Positions 28,948 to 37,382 of a DNA stretch of 64,000 nt are shown here, piece after piece (position 1 is the first letter of the stretch; each line of letters begins with the position of its first letter). Made by a program: the position numbers and the translations under genes. The stretch is taken from NCBI RefSeq assembly GCF_003206615.1, contig NZ_PZJW01000003.1, positions 1-64,000 on the forward strand, in the 5' to 3' direction. The DNA comes from Salinicola acroporae. GTDB taxonomy: Bacteria; Pseudomonadota; Gammaproteobacteria; Pseudomonadales; Halomonadaceae. The notes beneath the pieces were generated by a model, which saw only the letters and a program-made list of their open reading frames with translations, ran no database searches and was not told the DNA's origin.

Positions 28948-29280
28948 TTATGATGTCAGCGATTTGCCGGGCCTCGCCTGATGAACATCGGTCTGTTCGA
29001 CCGTATCTTCCTCACCAGGCGCGTCTCCGGCGGATGACGTGCCGCCGCCGGCCGCCGGGGGCGTCGTAGGACCGGCATTTGCCAGCAGCCAGGCGGCAGT
29101 GAAGGCACCCTCGCTTGCCGCGGCCATTCTCGATGCATGGCGGGTTTCACCGGTGTACTCCGTTCGGGGCAGACGCCCCCGGCGCAGCCACTTGCAGACA
29201 GCCGACGGCGAGACTCCGCAGACCCGGGCACAGCGTGATACGCCACCGAGTTGCTCGACCGCAAGACGGATCGCGCTCAT
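28948..29280 (-). CDS. YdaS/Cro-type phage-like regulator
   Basis: A 110-residue protein. The first 45 residues are a YdaS-type helix-turn-helix (MSAIRLAVEQLGGVSRCARV, VSPSAVCKWLRRGRLPRTEYT). The remaining region is Ala/Pro/Gly-rich and low in complexity (TTPPAAGGGTSSAGD). YdaS proteins are Cro-like regulators in lambdoid prophages. The ATG at 29280 is chosen because GGGGG lies four to six bases upstream and it starts the HTH at the family position. It diverges from the CI-like gene across 80 bases carrying two palindromic operators. Confidence 0.75.
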   Translation of the reverse strand: MSAIRLAVEQLGGVSRCARVCGVSPSAVCKWLRRGRLPRTEYTGETRHASRMAAASEGAFTAAWLLANAGPTTPPAAGGGTSSAGDAPGEEDTVEQTDVHQARPGKSLTS

Positions 29281-29296
29281 GACACCCCCTTGTACC

Positions 29297-29311
29297 TGTA
29301 CTTCCAGTACA
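29297..29311. promoter_or_regulatory. Operator O1 of the phage-like switch
   Basis: TGTACTTCCAGTACA is a perfect palindrome TGTACT-N3-AGTACA in the divergent region between the Cro-like and CI-like genes. Confidence 0.7.
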
Positions 29312-29320
29312 TGATTATCA

Positions 29321-29335
29321 GGTACTGAAAGTACA
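29321..29335. promoter_or_regulatory. Operator O2 of the phage-like switch
   Basis: GGTACTGAAAGTACA matches the O1 palindrome with one change. Its centre is 24 bases from the O1 centre, a bit over two helical turns, which would allow cooperative binding. Confidence 0.7.
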
Positions 29336-29360
29336 TTCAACCGGTGGGAACATTGAACCC

Positions 29361-29876
29361 ATGGTTCACACCGGTAACCGGGATGAGTTCAGCTCCCGAC
29401 TTCACAAGGCGCTCCGTCGCGCAGGCAAGGACGGCTATGGGATGGGCGCACGCCTGGCCCGAGCCATGCGTGTCACACCCAAGGCCGCCAGCAAGTGGCT
29501 GAACGGTGAAGCTCGCCCGGGCCATGACAAGAAGGTCGCGCTGGCCCGCTGGCTCGGTATCCGCGAAGAGTGGCTGGACTACGGCCGGGGGGAGATGCTG
29601 AGAGACGATGCCCCGACGCCCGCCGACGACGCCCGGCATATCGGTGAACCCCTACCTCCCCACTCGCGGCAGCCTTCCGAAAGGTCCGCCGAGGCGCTGC
29701 GCCAGATCGAGCAGGCCGTACTGTCCGGCGACATGGATGAAGCGGATCTGCTGCTGCTCGAGCAGATCGCTAGACGCCTCTCCAGTCGCGAACACCAGCG
29801 ACATCGCAGCGAGGACGCCAGGGCGGACTACCGCACGACGACGGACGCCACGCCCCCATCCGACAGCGAGAATTGA
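29361..29876 (+). CDS. CI-like phage repressor without protease domain
   Basis: A 171-residue protein. Residues 8-75 form a phage-repressor helix-turn-helix (GMGARLARAMRVTPKAASKWLN, KKVALARWLGIREEWLDYGRG). The C-terminal part is helical with a leucine-rich segment (EALRQIEQAVLSGD, EADLLLLEQIARRL), probably for dimerisation, and then a charged tail. No LexA/S24 peptidase domain with its Ser-Lys pair is present, so it should not be cleaved in the SOS response. The ribosome binding site is weak. It diverges from the YdaS-like gene and precedes a third gene with the same operator. Confidence 0.8.
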   Translation: MVHTGNRDEFSSRLHKALRRAGKDGYGMGARLARAMRVTPKAASKWLNGEARPGHDKKVALARWLGIREEWLDYGRGEMLRDDAPTPADDARHIGEPLPPHSRQPSERSAEALRQIEQAVLSGDMDEADLLLLEQIARRLSSREHQRHRSEDARADYRTTTDATPPSDSEN

Positions 29877-29946
29877 ACCCGCAGATAGCGGTGCCCCTCA
29901 TCAGGTTTCATATCCGGTGCGAAGTTTGTACTCGAGGCACCTTTTA

Positions 29947-29961
29947 TGTACATTTAGTACA
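29947..29961. promoter_or_regulatory. Operator O3 upstream of the third switch gene
   Basis: TGTACATTTAGTACA fits the O1 palindrome with one change and lies 36 bases before the ATG at 29997. A half-site TGTACT occurs about 20 bases earlier. The same repressor probably controls this gene. Confidence 0.65.
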
Positions 29962-29996
29962 CAAGTTATCTGCTGCGTTCACGTATCGAGGATGAA

Positions 29997-30374
29997 ATGC
30001 GTCGCTCCAGTCCCGATGACCCGTCTCTACCGGAAAACGGTGATAGCACCCTGCGTCACCACACCACGGCCCTGCAGCGGTTCTACTACGCCAGCCATCA
30101 GATCGCCATCGCCTACGATGTCCACATCTGCGAAGCGGGCGTGCCCGACGTGGAAACCCGCTACGGCGCCTGCCCCCGCCACGAGGGCGAGCGATTGGCG
30201 GCCTATCACCCCTCGTTCCATGTGCCTGGCAAGAACCACACCGTAGTCATCACCGATTGCCAATTCGATGAGGAGAACCTCGCCAGGGCCTGGATGGCCG
30301 ACCGCATACGCTGGCTCATCCTCAGCCGGCGCGGCCAGTCACTGCCACCGGCCAGATACCGTCGACGGAGCTAG
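29997..30374 (+). CDS. Unknown protein controlled by the phage-like switch
   Basis: A 125-residue soluble protein with GAGG five to six bases before the ATG. It contains paired cysteines and histidines (YDVHICEAG, YGACPRHEGE, ITDCQFDEE) and a basic C-terminus (PPARYRRRS). I do not recognise the family. Its place after a CI-like gene, with a copy of the same operator at its promoter, suggests a prophage-type accessory or early gene. No integrase or structural gene is nearby. Confidence 0.6.
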   Translation: MRRSSPDDPSLPENGDSTLRHHTTALQRFYYASHQIAIAYDVHICEAGVPDVETRYGACPRHEGERLAAYHPSFHVPGKNHTVVITDCQFDEENLARAWMADRIRWLILSRRGQSLPPARYRRRS

Positions 30375-31046
30375 TTGCTAGGGCATTCACCGGCCAACCC
30401 CTGACCAGGAGAGGAGGCATCGATGGCAAACATTACCGTCGTTCGACTCTCGGCTATTCGCTTGCCTCATCGCTAACAGCTCGCGGCCTGCCACCATGCT
30501 GGAGTGTCCTCCCCGGCACCTTGGTAACCAGGGCGGCATCGGGAAGATGGGCACGACGCCTCTTACCTAAGGATCCCACACCGCCGACAGATGTCTTCAA
30601 CGCTTCTTCCCATACGCGGGTGATATCGCTGCAACGCAAGCGATTGACGCGGCGGCGGCAAATTGACGGCGCGAGAGGTCCCAGCGACCAAGTCACCCCG
30701 GTCGGGTAAGAGCCTGGCGGCTTCCCACCTGATCTCGGTGGGAAAGGAGCGACCTCTTTCGGCCATGAATCACTCTCGGCAGAGTGCAGGCGATGCCACT
30801 TCAGTGGATGCCCGGATTCACTCGGTCACTACAGTCTCTCCCTCCCTTTGAATGATTCACGATGGGAGAGATGCTGAAAGCTCTCTCGACCAGGGGAGTG
30901 TCTCTCCTGTGTCGACACCTTCAGCGACGTCGATTGCCGGGGGCAAGCAGTCCGAAAGGGTATTGGCACGCTGTGCTCACACTCGTAGCTCATCTTGAGT
31001 AAGAGACACAGTGCGGGAGGAGAGATCGCCCCTCGAATAGCAAGGG
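30375..31046. other. Non-coding, decayed region
   Basis: About 670 bases between the phage-like switch and the lyase gene. It contains an IS3-type orfA remnant on the minus strand (separate entry) and an eight-base-pair hairpin TTCCCACC/GGTGGGAA at 30722-30744 inside it. No intact gene is visible. Confidence 0.5.
30600..30833 (-). pseudogene. Remnant of an IS3-family transposase orfA
   Basis: From an ATG at 30766 the minus strand reads MAERGRSFPTEIRWEAARLL then DRGDLVAGTSRAV, which matches the N-terminus of IS3-type OrfA (RSFTPEFKREAARLVLDQGYSVAEAARAL pattern) in spacing and key residues. The match fades after about 35 residues. TGTAGTGACC at 30833-30824 lies 58 to 67 bases upstream of the ATG, the right place for a left terminal repeat starting with TG. 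No orfB or right end is seen, so this is a degraded fragment. Confidence 0.4.
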
Positions 31047-31937
31047 TCAATGGTCGATCTTTTTCCTATTGGCGACATGCTCGTATCGGGCGATGAGACG
31101 TTGGGCGCGATGATAGACCGGCAGGTCGATCATACGACCATCCAGCTTCGCCGCGCCCTTCCCGGATGCCCAGGCGCTCTCCATGGCCTTGACCGTTCGC
31201 CGCGCCGTTTCGAGCGCTTCCGCCGAAGGGGTGAACCCTCGGTTCAGCGCAGGCACGCTCGCCGGATGAATACAGGTGGCGCCATCGAAACCGTGGTCTG
31301 CCGCCCGCCGGGCCATGTCGTCGAGATCCGATTCGGAATCCAGCCGGGCGACGCTATCGAGCAGCCCGAGCGCCAGCAGACCGGCCGCTTTGGCCGCCAT
31401 CGCGACCCGCAGCTTGGGCGCACGCAGAGTTTCAGCAGAGGGTACCAGACCGGCTTCTGACGCCAGGTCTTCCGCCCCGAGAATCAGGGCAACATTGCGC
31501 TGGCTGGCGCTGGCGATCGCTTCACACTGCAACAGCGCCTGGGGCGTTTCTATCATTGGCACCAGCGCCACCGAGCCCACCGCCATATTCCGCTCGCGCT
31601 CGACCTCGGCAATGTAGTCGTCGAGCAGCTCGAGGTGCCCCACCGAGGCTATCTTGGGCAGAAATAGTGCGGCCACTCCGGGTCTGACCGCGGCAGCGAT
31701 GTCCTCCACGCAGAGACGCAAGGCCGGGTTCACACGTACCAGAATATCGCTGCCCTGCCCTGCCAGTGCATCGATCGTCCCTGCCAGGCTCTGCCGGGTT
31801 TCGGCTTTGCACTCGAAGGGAACACTATCCTCCAGATCGAGAATGATGGCGTCAGCACCGCGTTCGGCTGCCTTGGCGATGAAGCGATCGTTGTTGGCCG
31901 GGATGTACAGCAGGGAGCGCCAGAGCGGTAGGGTCAT
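31047..31937 (-). CDS. CitE-like CoA-ester lyase (HpcH/HpaI family)
   Basis: A 296-residue TIM-barrel lyase. It starts LWRSLLYIPANNDRFIAKA and has ADAIILDLEDSVP (metal Asp/Glu), ILVRVNP (Arg), LVPMIETPQALLQCEAIA (metal Glu), LILGAEDLASEAG (metal Asp) and ATCIHPASVPALNRGF. Members cleave malyl-CoA, citramalyl-CoA or methylmalyl-CoA. As the last gene of an operon with a CoA-transferase and a TctABC transporter it probably cleaves the CoA ester of the imported acid to acetyl-CoA and a 2-oxoacid. It overlaps the CoA-transferase gene by four bases, so the pair is translationally coupled. Confidence 0.87.
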   Translation of the reverse strand: MTLPLWRSLLYIPANNDRFIAKAAERGADAIILDLEDSVPFECKAETRQSLAGTIDALAGQGSDILVRVNPALRLCVEDIAAAVRPGVAALFLPKIASVGHLELLDDYIAEVERERNMAVGSVALVPMIETPQALLQCEAIASASQRNVALILGAEDLASEAGLVPSAETLRAPKLRVAMAAKAAGLLALGLLDSVARLDSESDLDDMARRAADHGFDGATCIHPASVPALNRGFTPSAEALETARRTVKAMESAWASGKGAAKLDGRMIDLPVYHRAQRLIARYEHVANRKKIDH

Positions 31938-33196
31938 GGGTGCGCCCCTCCGACGATGCCGTCACGCATCACGCTGTCGATTCGTTCGGCCGGCAGGCCG
32001 TAATCAGCAAGCACGGCCCTTGAGTCGGCGCCGAGTGCCGGTGCTGGGCGGAAGATGGACCCCGGCGTGCCGGAGAGCCTGGGCACCGGTGCATGCATCG
32101 GCACGCTCCCGAGTTCCTCGTCGGGTACGCGCACGTAGACGCCACGCTCGATAAAATGCGAATCCTCGGCGATGGCCGCGATGTCGTAGATCGGCGAAGC
32201 GGTGATATGTTCACGCTCGAACAGGGCGACCAACTCCTCGCGCTCGAAGCGGCCGACCCACTCACCGACGATCTCATCCACCTGCTGACGATGCGCAACG
32301 CGAGCGGCGTTGGTGGCGTAGCGGGGATCTTCGAGCAGATCCTCGCGCCGCATCAGCCTGAACAGACGCTCGGCCATGCTCTGCATCGACCCCGAGATGG
32401 CGATGTATTCGCCGTCGGCAGTGCGGTAGACATTGCGGGGACTGGAGGTATTGGAGCCGTTGCCGACTCGGGGCTTGGCCATGCCGGTCAGTGCGAAATC
32501 CAGCGCTTCCGGTCCCAGAGTGGAAATGATCGGCTCAAGCAGGGAAAGATCGATGACCTGCCCTTGGCCGGTCTGGTCACGCACGCGAAGCGCCATGACC
32601 GTCGAGAAGGCGCCGTAGATGCCCGCGATCATGTCGGCCAGCGCCAGCGGTGGGAGCAGCGGTCCGCCCCCCGCTTCACCGTTGCGGTCCGCAAAGCCGG
32701 ACATGCCTTCGACCACGGTGCCGAACCCGGGGCGCGAACTATAAGGGCCGGACTGACCGAAGCCCGACACGCGAAGCACGATGAGCGAGGGGGTGGCCGC
32801 AAGCAGCGTTTCCGGTGCCAGGCCCATCTTCTCCAGCGTGCCGGGGCGGAAGTTCTCGATCAGCACGTCGGCGCTGGCGATGAGCTCACGCAGCAGCGCC
32901 ACCGCACCCTCGCGGCGAAAATCCAGCGCCAGACTGCGCTTGTTGCGCCCGTAGACCTTCCAGAACGAGGAAACACCTTCACTCTGCCAGGCTCGGAGCG
33001 GGTCTCCGGCAGGGGTGGGTTCTACCTTGACGACGTCGGCGCCGAAGTCACCAAGCTGCATCGAGGTCATGTTGCCCGCGACCAGTCGCGACAAGTCCAG
33101 AACCTTGACGCCGGCGAGCGCCGCGCTGGTCTCGCCGGAGAAGAGCTGTTCCTGCCAACGGTCTTGTGCAGTGTGCGAATCGTGTGTGGGAGACAT
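31934..33196 (-). CDS. Family III CoA-transferase (CaiB/BaiF type)
   Basis: A 420-residue CoA-transferase. Family blocks are LAGVKVLDLSRLVAGNMTSMQLGDFGADVVKVEP (N-terminal), FWKVYGRNKRSLALDF, DVLIENFRPGTLEKMGL, the region with the catalytic Asp (LADMIAGIYGAFSTV), and GDGEYIAIS-type ADGEYIAISGSMQSMAERLF. It would transfer CoA from succinyl-CoA or acetyl-CoA to the imported acid. It lies 42 bases after tctA and overlaps the lyase gene. The pair resembles CoA-transferase/lyase couples for citramalate, itaconate or malate. No hydratase is present, which argues against itaconate. Confidence 0.88.
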   Translation of the reverse strand: MSPTHDSHTAQDRWQEQLFSGETSAALAGVKVLDLSRLVAGNMTSMQLGDFGADVVKVEPTPAGDPLRAWQSEGVSSFWKVYGRNKRSLALDFRREGAVALLRELIASADVLIENFRPGTLEKMGLAPETLLAATPSLIVLRVSGFGQSGPYSSRPGFGTVVEGMSGFADRNGEAGGGPLLPPLALADMIAGIYGAFSTVMALRVRDQTGQGQVIDLSLLEPIISTLGPEALDFALTGMAKPRVGNGSNTSSPRNVYRTADGEYIAISGSMQSMAERLFRLMRREDLLEDPRYATNAARVAHRQQVDEIVGEWVGRFEREELVALFEREHITASPIYDIAAIAEDSHFIERGVYVRVPDEELGSVPMHAPVPRLSGTPGSIFRPAPALGADSRAVLADYGLPAERIDSVMRDGIVGGAHP

Positions 33197-33238
33197 AGGT
33201 AAGCCTTGCCGATTGGGTCGAGGGTGTCGTCTCGAGGA

Positions 33239-34744
33239 TCAAGGAGTCGTATCGCCGCGGCGTTTCGCCACGACTTTCTTCGCGATGCTGGCAGCCACGA
33301 TCAGGACAAGAAAGATCAGCAGCCCGAGCGATACCGGTCGCGTCACGAAGACGTCCCATGACCCTTGGGCCTGCATGATCGTCTGGCGGAAGTAGTTCTC
33401 CGTCAGCGGTGCCAGCACGACAGCGAGAATGAAGGGCCCGGTCGGGTAGTCGTTCTTCTTCATCAGATAGCCCACCGCGCCGAAGACCAGCACGATCCAG
33501 ATGTTGAAGATGTCGTAATTGAGAGAGAACGCGCCAACGACACAGAGCCCCAGCACGATGCTGGAGAGGTGGTTCTGGATCAGGCGAAGGGCGTTGATGA
33601 ACACCGGGATCAGCAGCACGTTGGAGGCGAGCAGGAACACGTTGCCGACGATCAGCCCGGCGATCATGGCCCAGACGACGTCGCCCGACTGGATCATCAG
33701 CAGCGGCCCGGGTTGCATGCCGAACATGATCAGTGCCCCGAGCATGATCGCGGTGCCGCCGGAGCCGGGGATCCCAAGCGTGATCAACGGGATCAGAGAG
33801 CCTGGTACGCCGGCATTATTGGAGGACTCGGGGCCGGCCAGGCCCTCTATGGCGCCATCGCCGAACTTCTCGGGGCGTCGTGAGAGCTTGCGCTCCAGCG
33901 CGTAGGAGAGAAAGGTCGCAACCGTGGCGCCAGCACCGGGCAGAATCCCGACCGAGGTACCGAGTACCCCGCCACGCATCACCGGCCAGAACGAGGTCTT
34001 CAGGCTGCCGCGATCCGGGAAGTAGTCGCTGAACCGAAATTCGGGCCTGCCCAGGTTGAGGACGATCCGCTTCTCGAGATTGAAGAACACCTCCCCGAGC
34101 CCATATAGACCGATGATAATGGCGACGAAATCGATACCTTCGATGAGCTCGGGGGTGAAGCCGAAACGCACGTAGCCCGAGATGTAATCGCTGCCGAAGG
34201 TGCTCACCAGCACCCCGAACAGGGTAGCGATGACGGCCTTGAAGATGTTGTCGCCCGCGAGCAGGACGATGGTCGACAGGCCAATCACCATCAGTAGGAA
34301 GTACTCCGACGGCCCGAGAAAGATGGCGTATTCCGCGACCACGGGGGCGAAGAAAACCAGCACTGCCAGGCCGATGGTGCCGCCGATGAAAGAGCTCAGG
34401 GCGGACACGCCCAGCGCCAGGCCGCCACGCCCCTGGCGCATCAGCGGGTACCCCTCCAAGGCGGTGATGATGGCCGGCGCGTCGCCCGGGGTGTTGATCA
34501 AAATGGCGGTGATTCGGCCCCCATACATGGTGCCGAGATAGACGCCGGTCAGCAGGCACAATCCTGCGGTCTGCGACATGCCGAAGGTCAGTGGCATCAT
34601 CAGGGCGATACCGGCCGAAGGCCCCAGCCCCGGCAGCGCACCGACGACGGTGCCTATCAAACCGGCCACGAAGATGAGCAGCAGATTCTGCGGATTCAGT
34701 ATGTCCGAAAACCCACCGCCGAGACTCGCCAGTGTGTCTAACAT
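33239..34744 (-). CDS. tctA: Tripartite tricarboxylate transporter large subunit TctA
   Basis: A 501-residue inner-membrane protein with about 11 to 12 helices. TctA signatures are present: LPGLGPSAGIALMMPLTFGM (about residue 39-58), TMYGGRITAILINTPGDAPA (about 72) and GILPGAGATVATFLSYALER (about 260). It carries the substrate, captured by TctC, with an ion gradient. GAGGACGAGTGA precedes the ATG. It is 61 bases downstream of tctB in the operon. Confidence 0.93.
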   Translation of the reverse strand: MLDTLASLGGGFSDILNPQNLLLIFVAGLIGTVVGALPGLGPSAGIALMMPLTFGMSQTAGLCLLTGVYLGTMYGGRITAILINTPGDAPAIITALEGYPLMRQGRGGLALGVSALSSFIGGTIGLAVLVFFAPVVAEYAIFLGPSEYFLLMVIGLSTIVLLAGDNIFKAVIATLFGVLVSTFGSDYISGYVRFGFTPELIEGIDFVAIIIGLYGLGEVFFNLEKRIVLNLGRPEFRFSDYFPDRGSLKTSFWPVMRGGVLGTSVGILPGAGATVATFLSYALERKLSRRPEKFGDGAIEGLAGPESSNNAGVPGSLIPLITLGIPGSGGTAIMLGALIMFGMQPGPLLMIQSGDVVWAMIAGLIVGNVFLLASNVLLIPVFINALRLIQNHLSSIVLGLCVVGAFSLNYDIFNIWIVLVFGAVGYLMKKNDYPTGPFILAVVLAPLTENYFRQTIMQAQGSWDVFVTRPVSLGLLIFLVLIVAASIAKKVVAKRRGDTTP

Positions 34745-34805
34745 TCACTCGTCCTCAATGTTCGATAACGATGCCGGGAGGTGACAGCGGCAAGCGCCGT
34801 TGGCA

Positions 34806-35303
34806 TTAGTGCAGCGGGATGCGTAACCAAAGGGCGAAGACGCCGTAGATCGCGAGCATGACCAAAAGCGTTACGCCGATAGACCGGATCAGGGAGTGCC
34901 CCGCGAAGTACCACGACACCAGTATCATCAGCAGAGCCAGCGGTGTCATGACGCCGATATAGCCCATACTCGCGATCGCCAGCGCCATAACGCCCATCAA
35001 CCCGACAATGCCCAGACCGGCATGAAGGTGTGATCGTGCGCGCTGCGGGGCTGCGTCTCCGGTGCTTGCGACGCGATCCTCGCTGTCGTTCATCTCGACC
35101 TGCGCGCCAGCGCTGGTACGCGGGGTCAGACCGTGCAGCACCTTCATCGCGATGGTCAGCAGCAGCGCACCGGCAACGATCAGGGGCACGAATCCCGGAC
35201 CGAAGGTCATGCCCGAGGAAAATGGCATGTCCAGACTATTGAAGAGCAGGACCCCGGCGAATATCGAAATCCCGGTCAGCAACACGATTTCCGAAGTTTT
35301 CAT
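34806..35303 (-). CDS. tctB: Tripartite tricarboxylate transporter small subunit TctB
   Basis: A 165-residue protein with four predicted membrane helices (residues 5-22, 38-55, 92-118, 125-160) and the TctB-type FGPGFVPLIVAGALLL segment. A polar loop with SAGAQVEMNDSEDRVAS lies between helices 2 and 3. The ATG at 35303 (MKTSEIVLLTG) is chosen because GGAG lies just upstream; a GTG at 35327 would overlap tctC. It forms the small membrane subunit with TctA. Confidence 0.88.
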   Translation of the reverse strand: MKTSEIVLLTGISIFAGVLLFNSLDMPFSSGMTFGPGFVPLIVAGALLLTIAMKVLHGLTPRTSAGAQVEMNDSEDRVASTGDAAPQRARSHLHAGLGIVGLMGVMALAIASMGYIGVMTPLALLMILVSWYFAGHSLIRSIGVTLLVMLAIYGVFALWLRIPLH

Positions 35304-35323
35304 GTCGGCTCCATGCAGGAGTG

Positions 35324-36349
35324 TCACTGTTTGATGATGCCCAGATCGGTCAAGGATTTCTTATAAACGCCGTTCATCTTTTCAAGATAGTTCTCGAAAT
35401 CTTCTGGACCGAGAAAGTCCGGCACCACGGAGTTAGGTTCCATATAAGACGTCTTCCATTCCGGTGACTGGCTGAGTTTTTTTACCATGCTAACCAGATA
35501 ATCCTTGCCCTCTTCGTTGATATCACCGGCGGCCACGACGCCTCGAAACAGGCTGAGTTCGATGTCGTAATTATTCTCCTTGAAGGTCGGCACATCAGGG
35601 AAAAGATCGACGCGTTCTCCGGTACTGATACCCAGGGCGGCAAAGCGTTTCGAGGCGATGAAGTCCTTGACCGGACCGGGATTGGTAATCACGAAATCGA
35701 CCTGACCGCTCAGCAAGGCGGAAGTCACGTTGCCGTCACCCTGGAAAGGGATGTAGTTGAACGTCTTGCCCATGGCTTCGCCGAGTTGGACCGCAACGAT
35801 CTGTTCGATTGAGCCGGTGCCGGTACCGCCCACATTCAACGTTTTCTCGGCGTTGGCGATATCCTCGAGGCTCTGATAGGGGCCCGAAGCGTTGACGACG
35901 AGCAGCTCCGGGTCGATGCCAAGGCGGGCGATCGGCGTGAAGTCGCTATAGTCGAGGCCGATGTTCGACATCAAGGGAGTGGTAATGAACGAGGAGGTTG
36001 CCGCCATGAGATAGTGCGCGTCGCCTCGGTGCGAGTTCAGATACCCCATTGCGACCGATGAACTTCCGCCCGGCTTGTTGACGACATTGATGGCGGCGTC
36101 GGAAATCCCCTCGCTCTGAATGACTTTCGCCATCGAGCGCAGCAGCGTGTCGTGACCACCACCGGGGCCATAGCCTGCGACGAACTCGATGCCGCGACCG
36201 GGAAAGTCCTGCGCCATGACGCTACCCACGGGTACGAGTGCCATTGACCCAGCGAGGCAGAGTCCCATGATCGCTCGGCCGAGGGTGGCCATATGCCCCC
36301 CGATGACGGCTTTGAACCTGCTGCCCGGCCCTGTCGTGTTTACTGTCAT
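35324..36349 (-). CDS. tctC: Tripartite tricarboxylate transporter binding protein TctC (Bug)
   Basis: A 341-residue periplasmic solute receptor. It has a signal peptide (LCLAGSMALVPVGSVMAQ, cleaved about residue 48) and then the Bug-family start DFPGRGIEFVAGYGPGGGHDTLLR. NKPGGSSSVAMGYLNSH and NVGGTGTGSIEQIVAVQL are substrate-binding loops. Such receptors bind di- and tricarboxylates. The ATG at 36349 has AGGAG eight bases upstream; it begins five bases after the IclR gene ends. Next gene is tctB, 20 bases on. Confidence 0.92.
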   Translation of the reverse strand: MTVNTTGPGSRFKAVIGGHMATLGRAIMGLCLAGSMALVPVGSVMAQDFPGRGIEFVAGYGPGGGHDTLLRSMAKVIQSEGISDAAINVVNKPGGSSSVAMGYLNSHRGDAHYLMAATSSFITTPLMSNIGLDYSDFTPIARLGIDPELLVVNASGPYQSLEDIANAEKTLNVGGTGTGSIEQIVAVQLGEAMGKTFNYIPFQGDGNVTSALLSGQVDFVITNPGPVKDFIASKRFAALGISTGERVDLFPDVPTFKENNYDIELSLFRGVVAAGDINEEGKDYLVSMVKKLSQSPEWKTSYMEPNSVVPDFLGPEDFENYLEKMNGVYKKSLTDLGIIKQ

Positions 36350-36354
36350 CGTAA

Positions 36355-37119
36355 TCACTCCTGATGTCTGCCAACTGCTTGATGAGCCGAGGCATTCGCC
36401 AGTGCCAGCGAGATACTCTCGGCGGTAGTAAGCAGAACCTCGAGGATCTTGCTCTGATCGCGAGTCACCCTCTCTTTCGGTCCTGCAATGTTCAGCGCGG
36501 CCACGTATCGGCCTGCGTGATCGCGAATGGGGGCCGCCAGTCCGGAGGCCCCTTCCACGCGGCCCTCGAGATTGATCGCATAGCCATCTTCGCGAGTTTT
36601 CTCGATCCAGTGCCTGATCTTGTCCGAGTTGTCACTCTCGGCTGCGCGGTCACTCAGGTAGGTCTCGAGACGGTCTCTGTCCATACCCGCCAGCAACACG
36701 CGCCCACTCGCCACATGCTCTGCCACTCGCGTCATGGTGATGTCGCGGTCGTAGCGTATTTCCCGTTCGGGCAAGCATTTATTGAGGTAAACAACCCGCG
36801 AAGAAGAGTTCAGTACCGCGATAAACGCACTCTCCTGCGTCTGCGCCACCGCCTCTTCCACGTAAGGCAGGGCCAACCTCCAGAGCGTGCCGAAGGCCTG
36901 GTTTTGCGTGTTGTGCTCGCCGGGAAGCCGGAACAATCGGTAATGCCCGTCGGCATCCCGCACGACATAGCCCTTGTCGACGAGCGTACGCAGGAGCATC
37001 AAGGCGCTGCTCTTGGGGAGCTCGAGCCCGGCGACGATTTCGGTCAAAGAGCGCGCCTCGACCTGCAACGACAGCCACTCGATCAATTCGAGAACCCGCT
37101 CGGTTCCACGTCCGCTCAC
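36355..37119 (-). CDS. IclR-family regulator of the dicarboxylate operon
   Basis: A 254-residue regulator with an N-terminal winged helix (residues 5-70: VLELIEWLSLQVEARSLTEI, LPKSSALMLLRTLVDKGYV). The IclR effector domain covers about 80-245 (TRVAEHVASGRVLLAGMDRDRL, DGYAINLEGRVEGASGLAAPI, YVAALNIAGP). It heads the operon iclR-tctC-tctB-tctA-CoA-transferase-lyase, all on one strand with short gaps. The start is a GTG with AGAGGTG six bases upstream. Inverted repeats GTTCA-N6-TGAAC and TGAAC-N3-GTTCA lie just upstream, so autoregulation is likely. Confidence 0.9.
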   Translation of the reverse strand: MSGRGTERVLELIEWLSLQVEARSLTEIVAGLELPKSSALMLLRTLVDKGYVVRDADGHYRLFRLPGEHNTQNQAFGTLWRLALPYVEEAVAQTQESAFIAVLNSSSRVVYLNKCLPEREIRYDRDITMTRVAEHVASGRVLLAGMDRDRLETYLSDRAAESDNSDKIRHWIEKTREDGYAINLEGRVEGASGLAAPIRDHAGRYVAALNIAGPKERVTRDQSKILEVLLTTAESISLALANASAHQAVGRHQE

Positions 37120-37131
37120 AAATCACCTCTT

Positions 37132-37155
37132 GTTCAGTATTATGAACTGAGTTCA
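37132..37155. promoter_or_regulatory. IclR-type operator of the dicarboxylate operon
   Basis: GTTCA-GTATTA-TGAAC-TGA-GTTCA places two overlapping inverted repeats directly upstream of the IclR gene. IclR-family regulators commonly bind such pseudo-palindromes. A further partial half-site (GAATTC) follows at about 37163. Confidence 0.55.
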
Positions 37156-37382
37156 ATATCTGGAATTCAGCTTGTCAGACAGTCATAACGGGGACCATTC
37201 GACTTTGGGATACTCGATACGAAAGGGGGATCTACGGTCGGCACTGCCTGAAAGGCGACGAGGGGCGGTCGGATCGACGCATCGTCACGAAGGATCCGCG
37301 CTAAACCGCCGGTTTGAGGATCTGGAAAGCTCTACGGCTCGGAGTGGGAGGATCGACGCTGAACGCTACCGGCGTTCAGCCC

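Noticed and set aside
30423-30476. 17-codon frame MANITVVRLSAIRLPHR with a strong GAGGAGG upstream
   Set aside because: Too short to support; could be a leader peptide or the broken start of a lost gene, but no gene follows.
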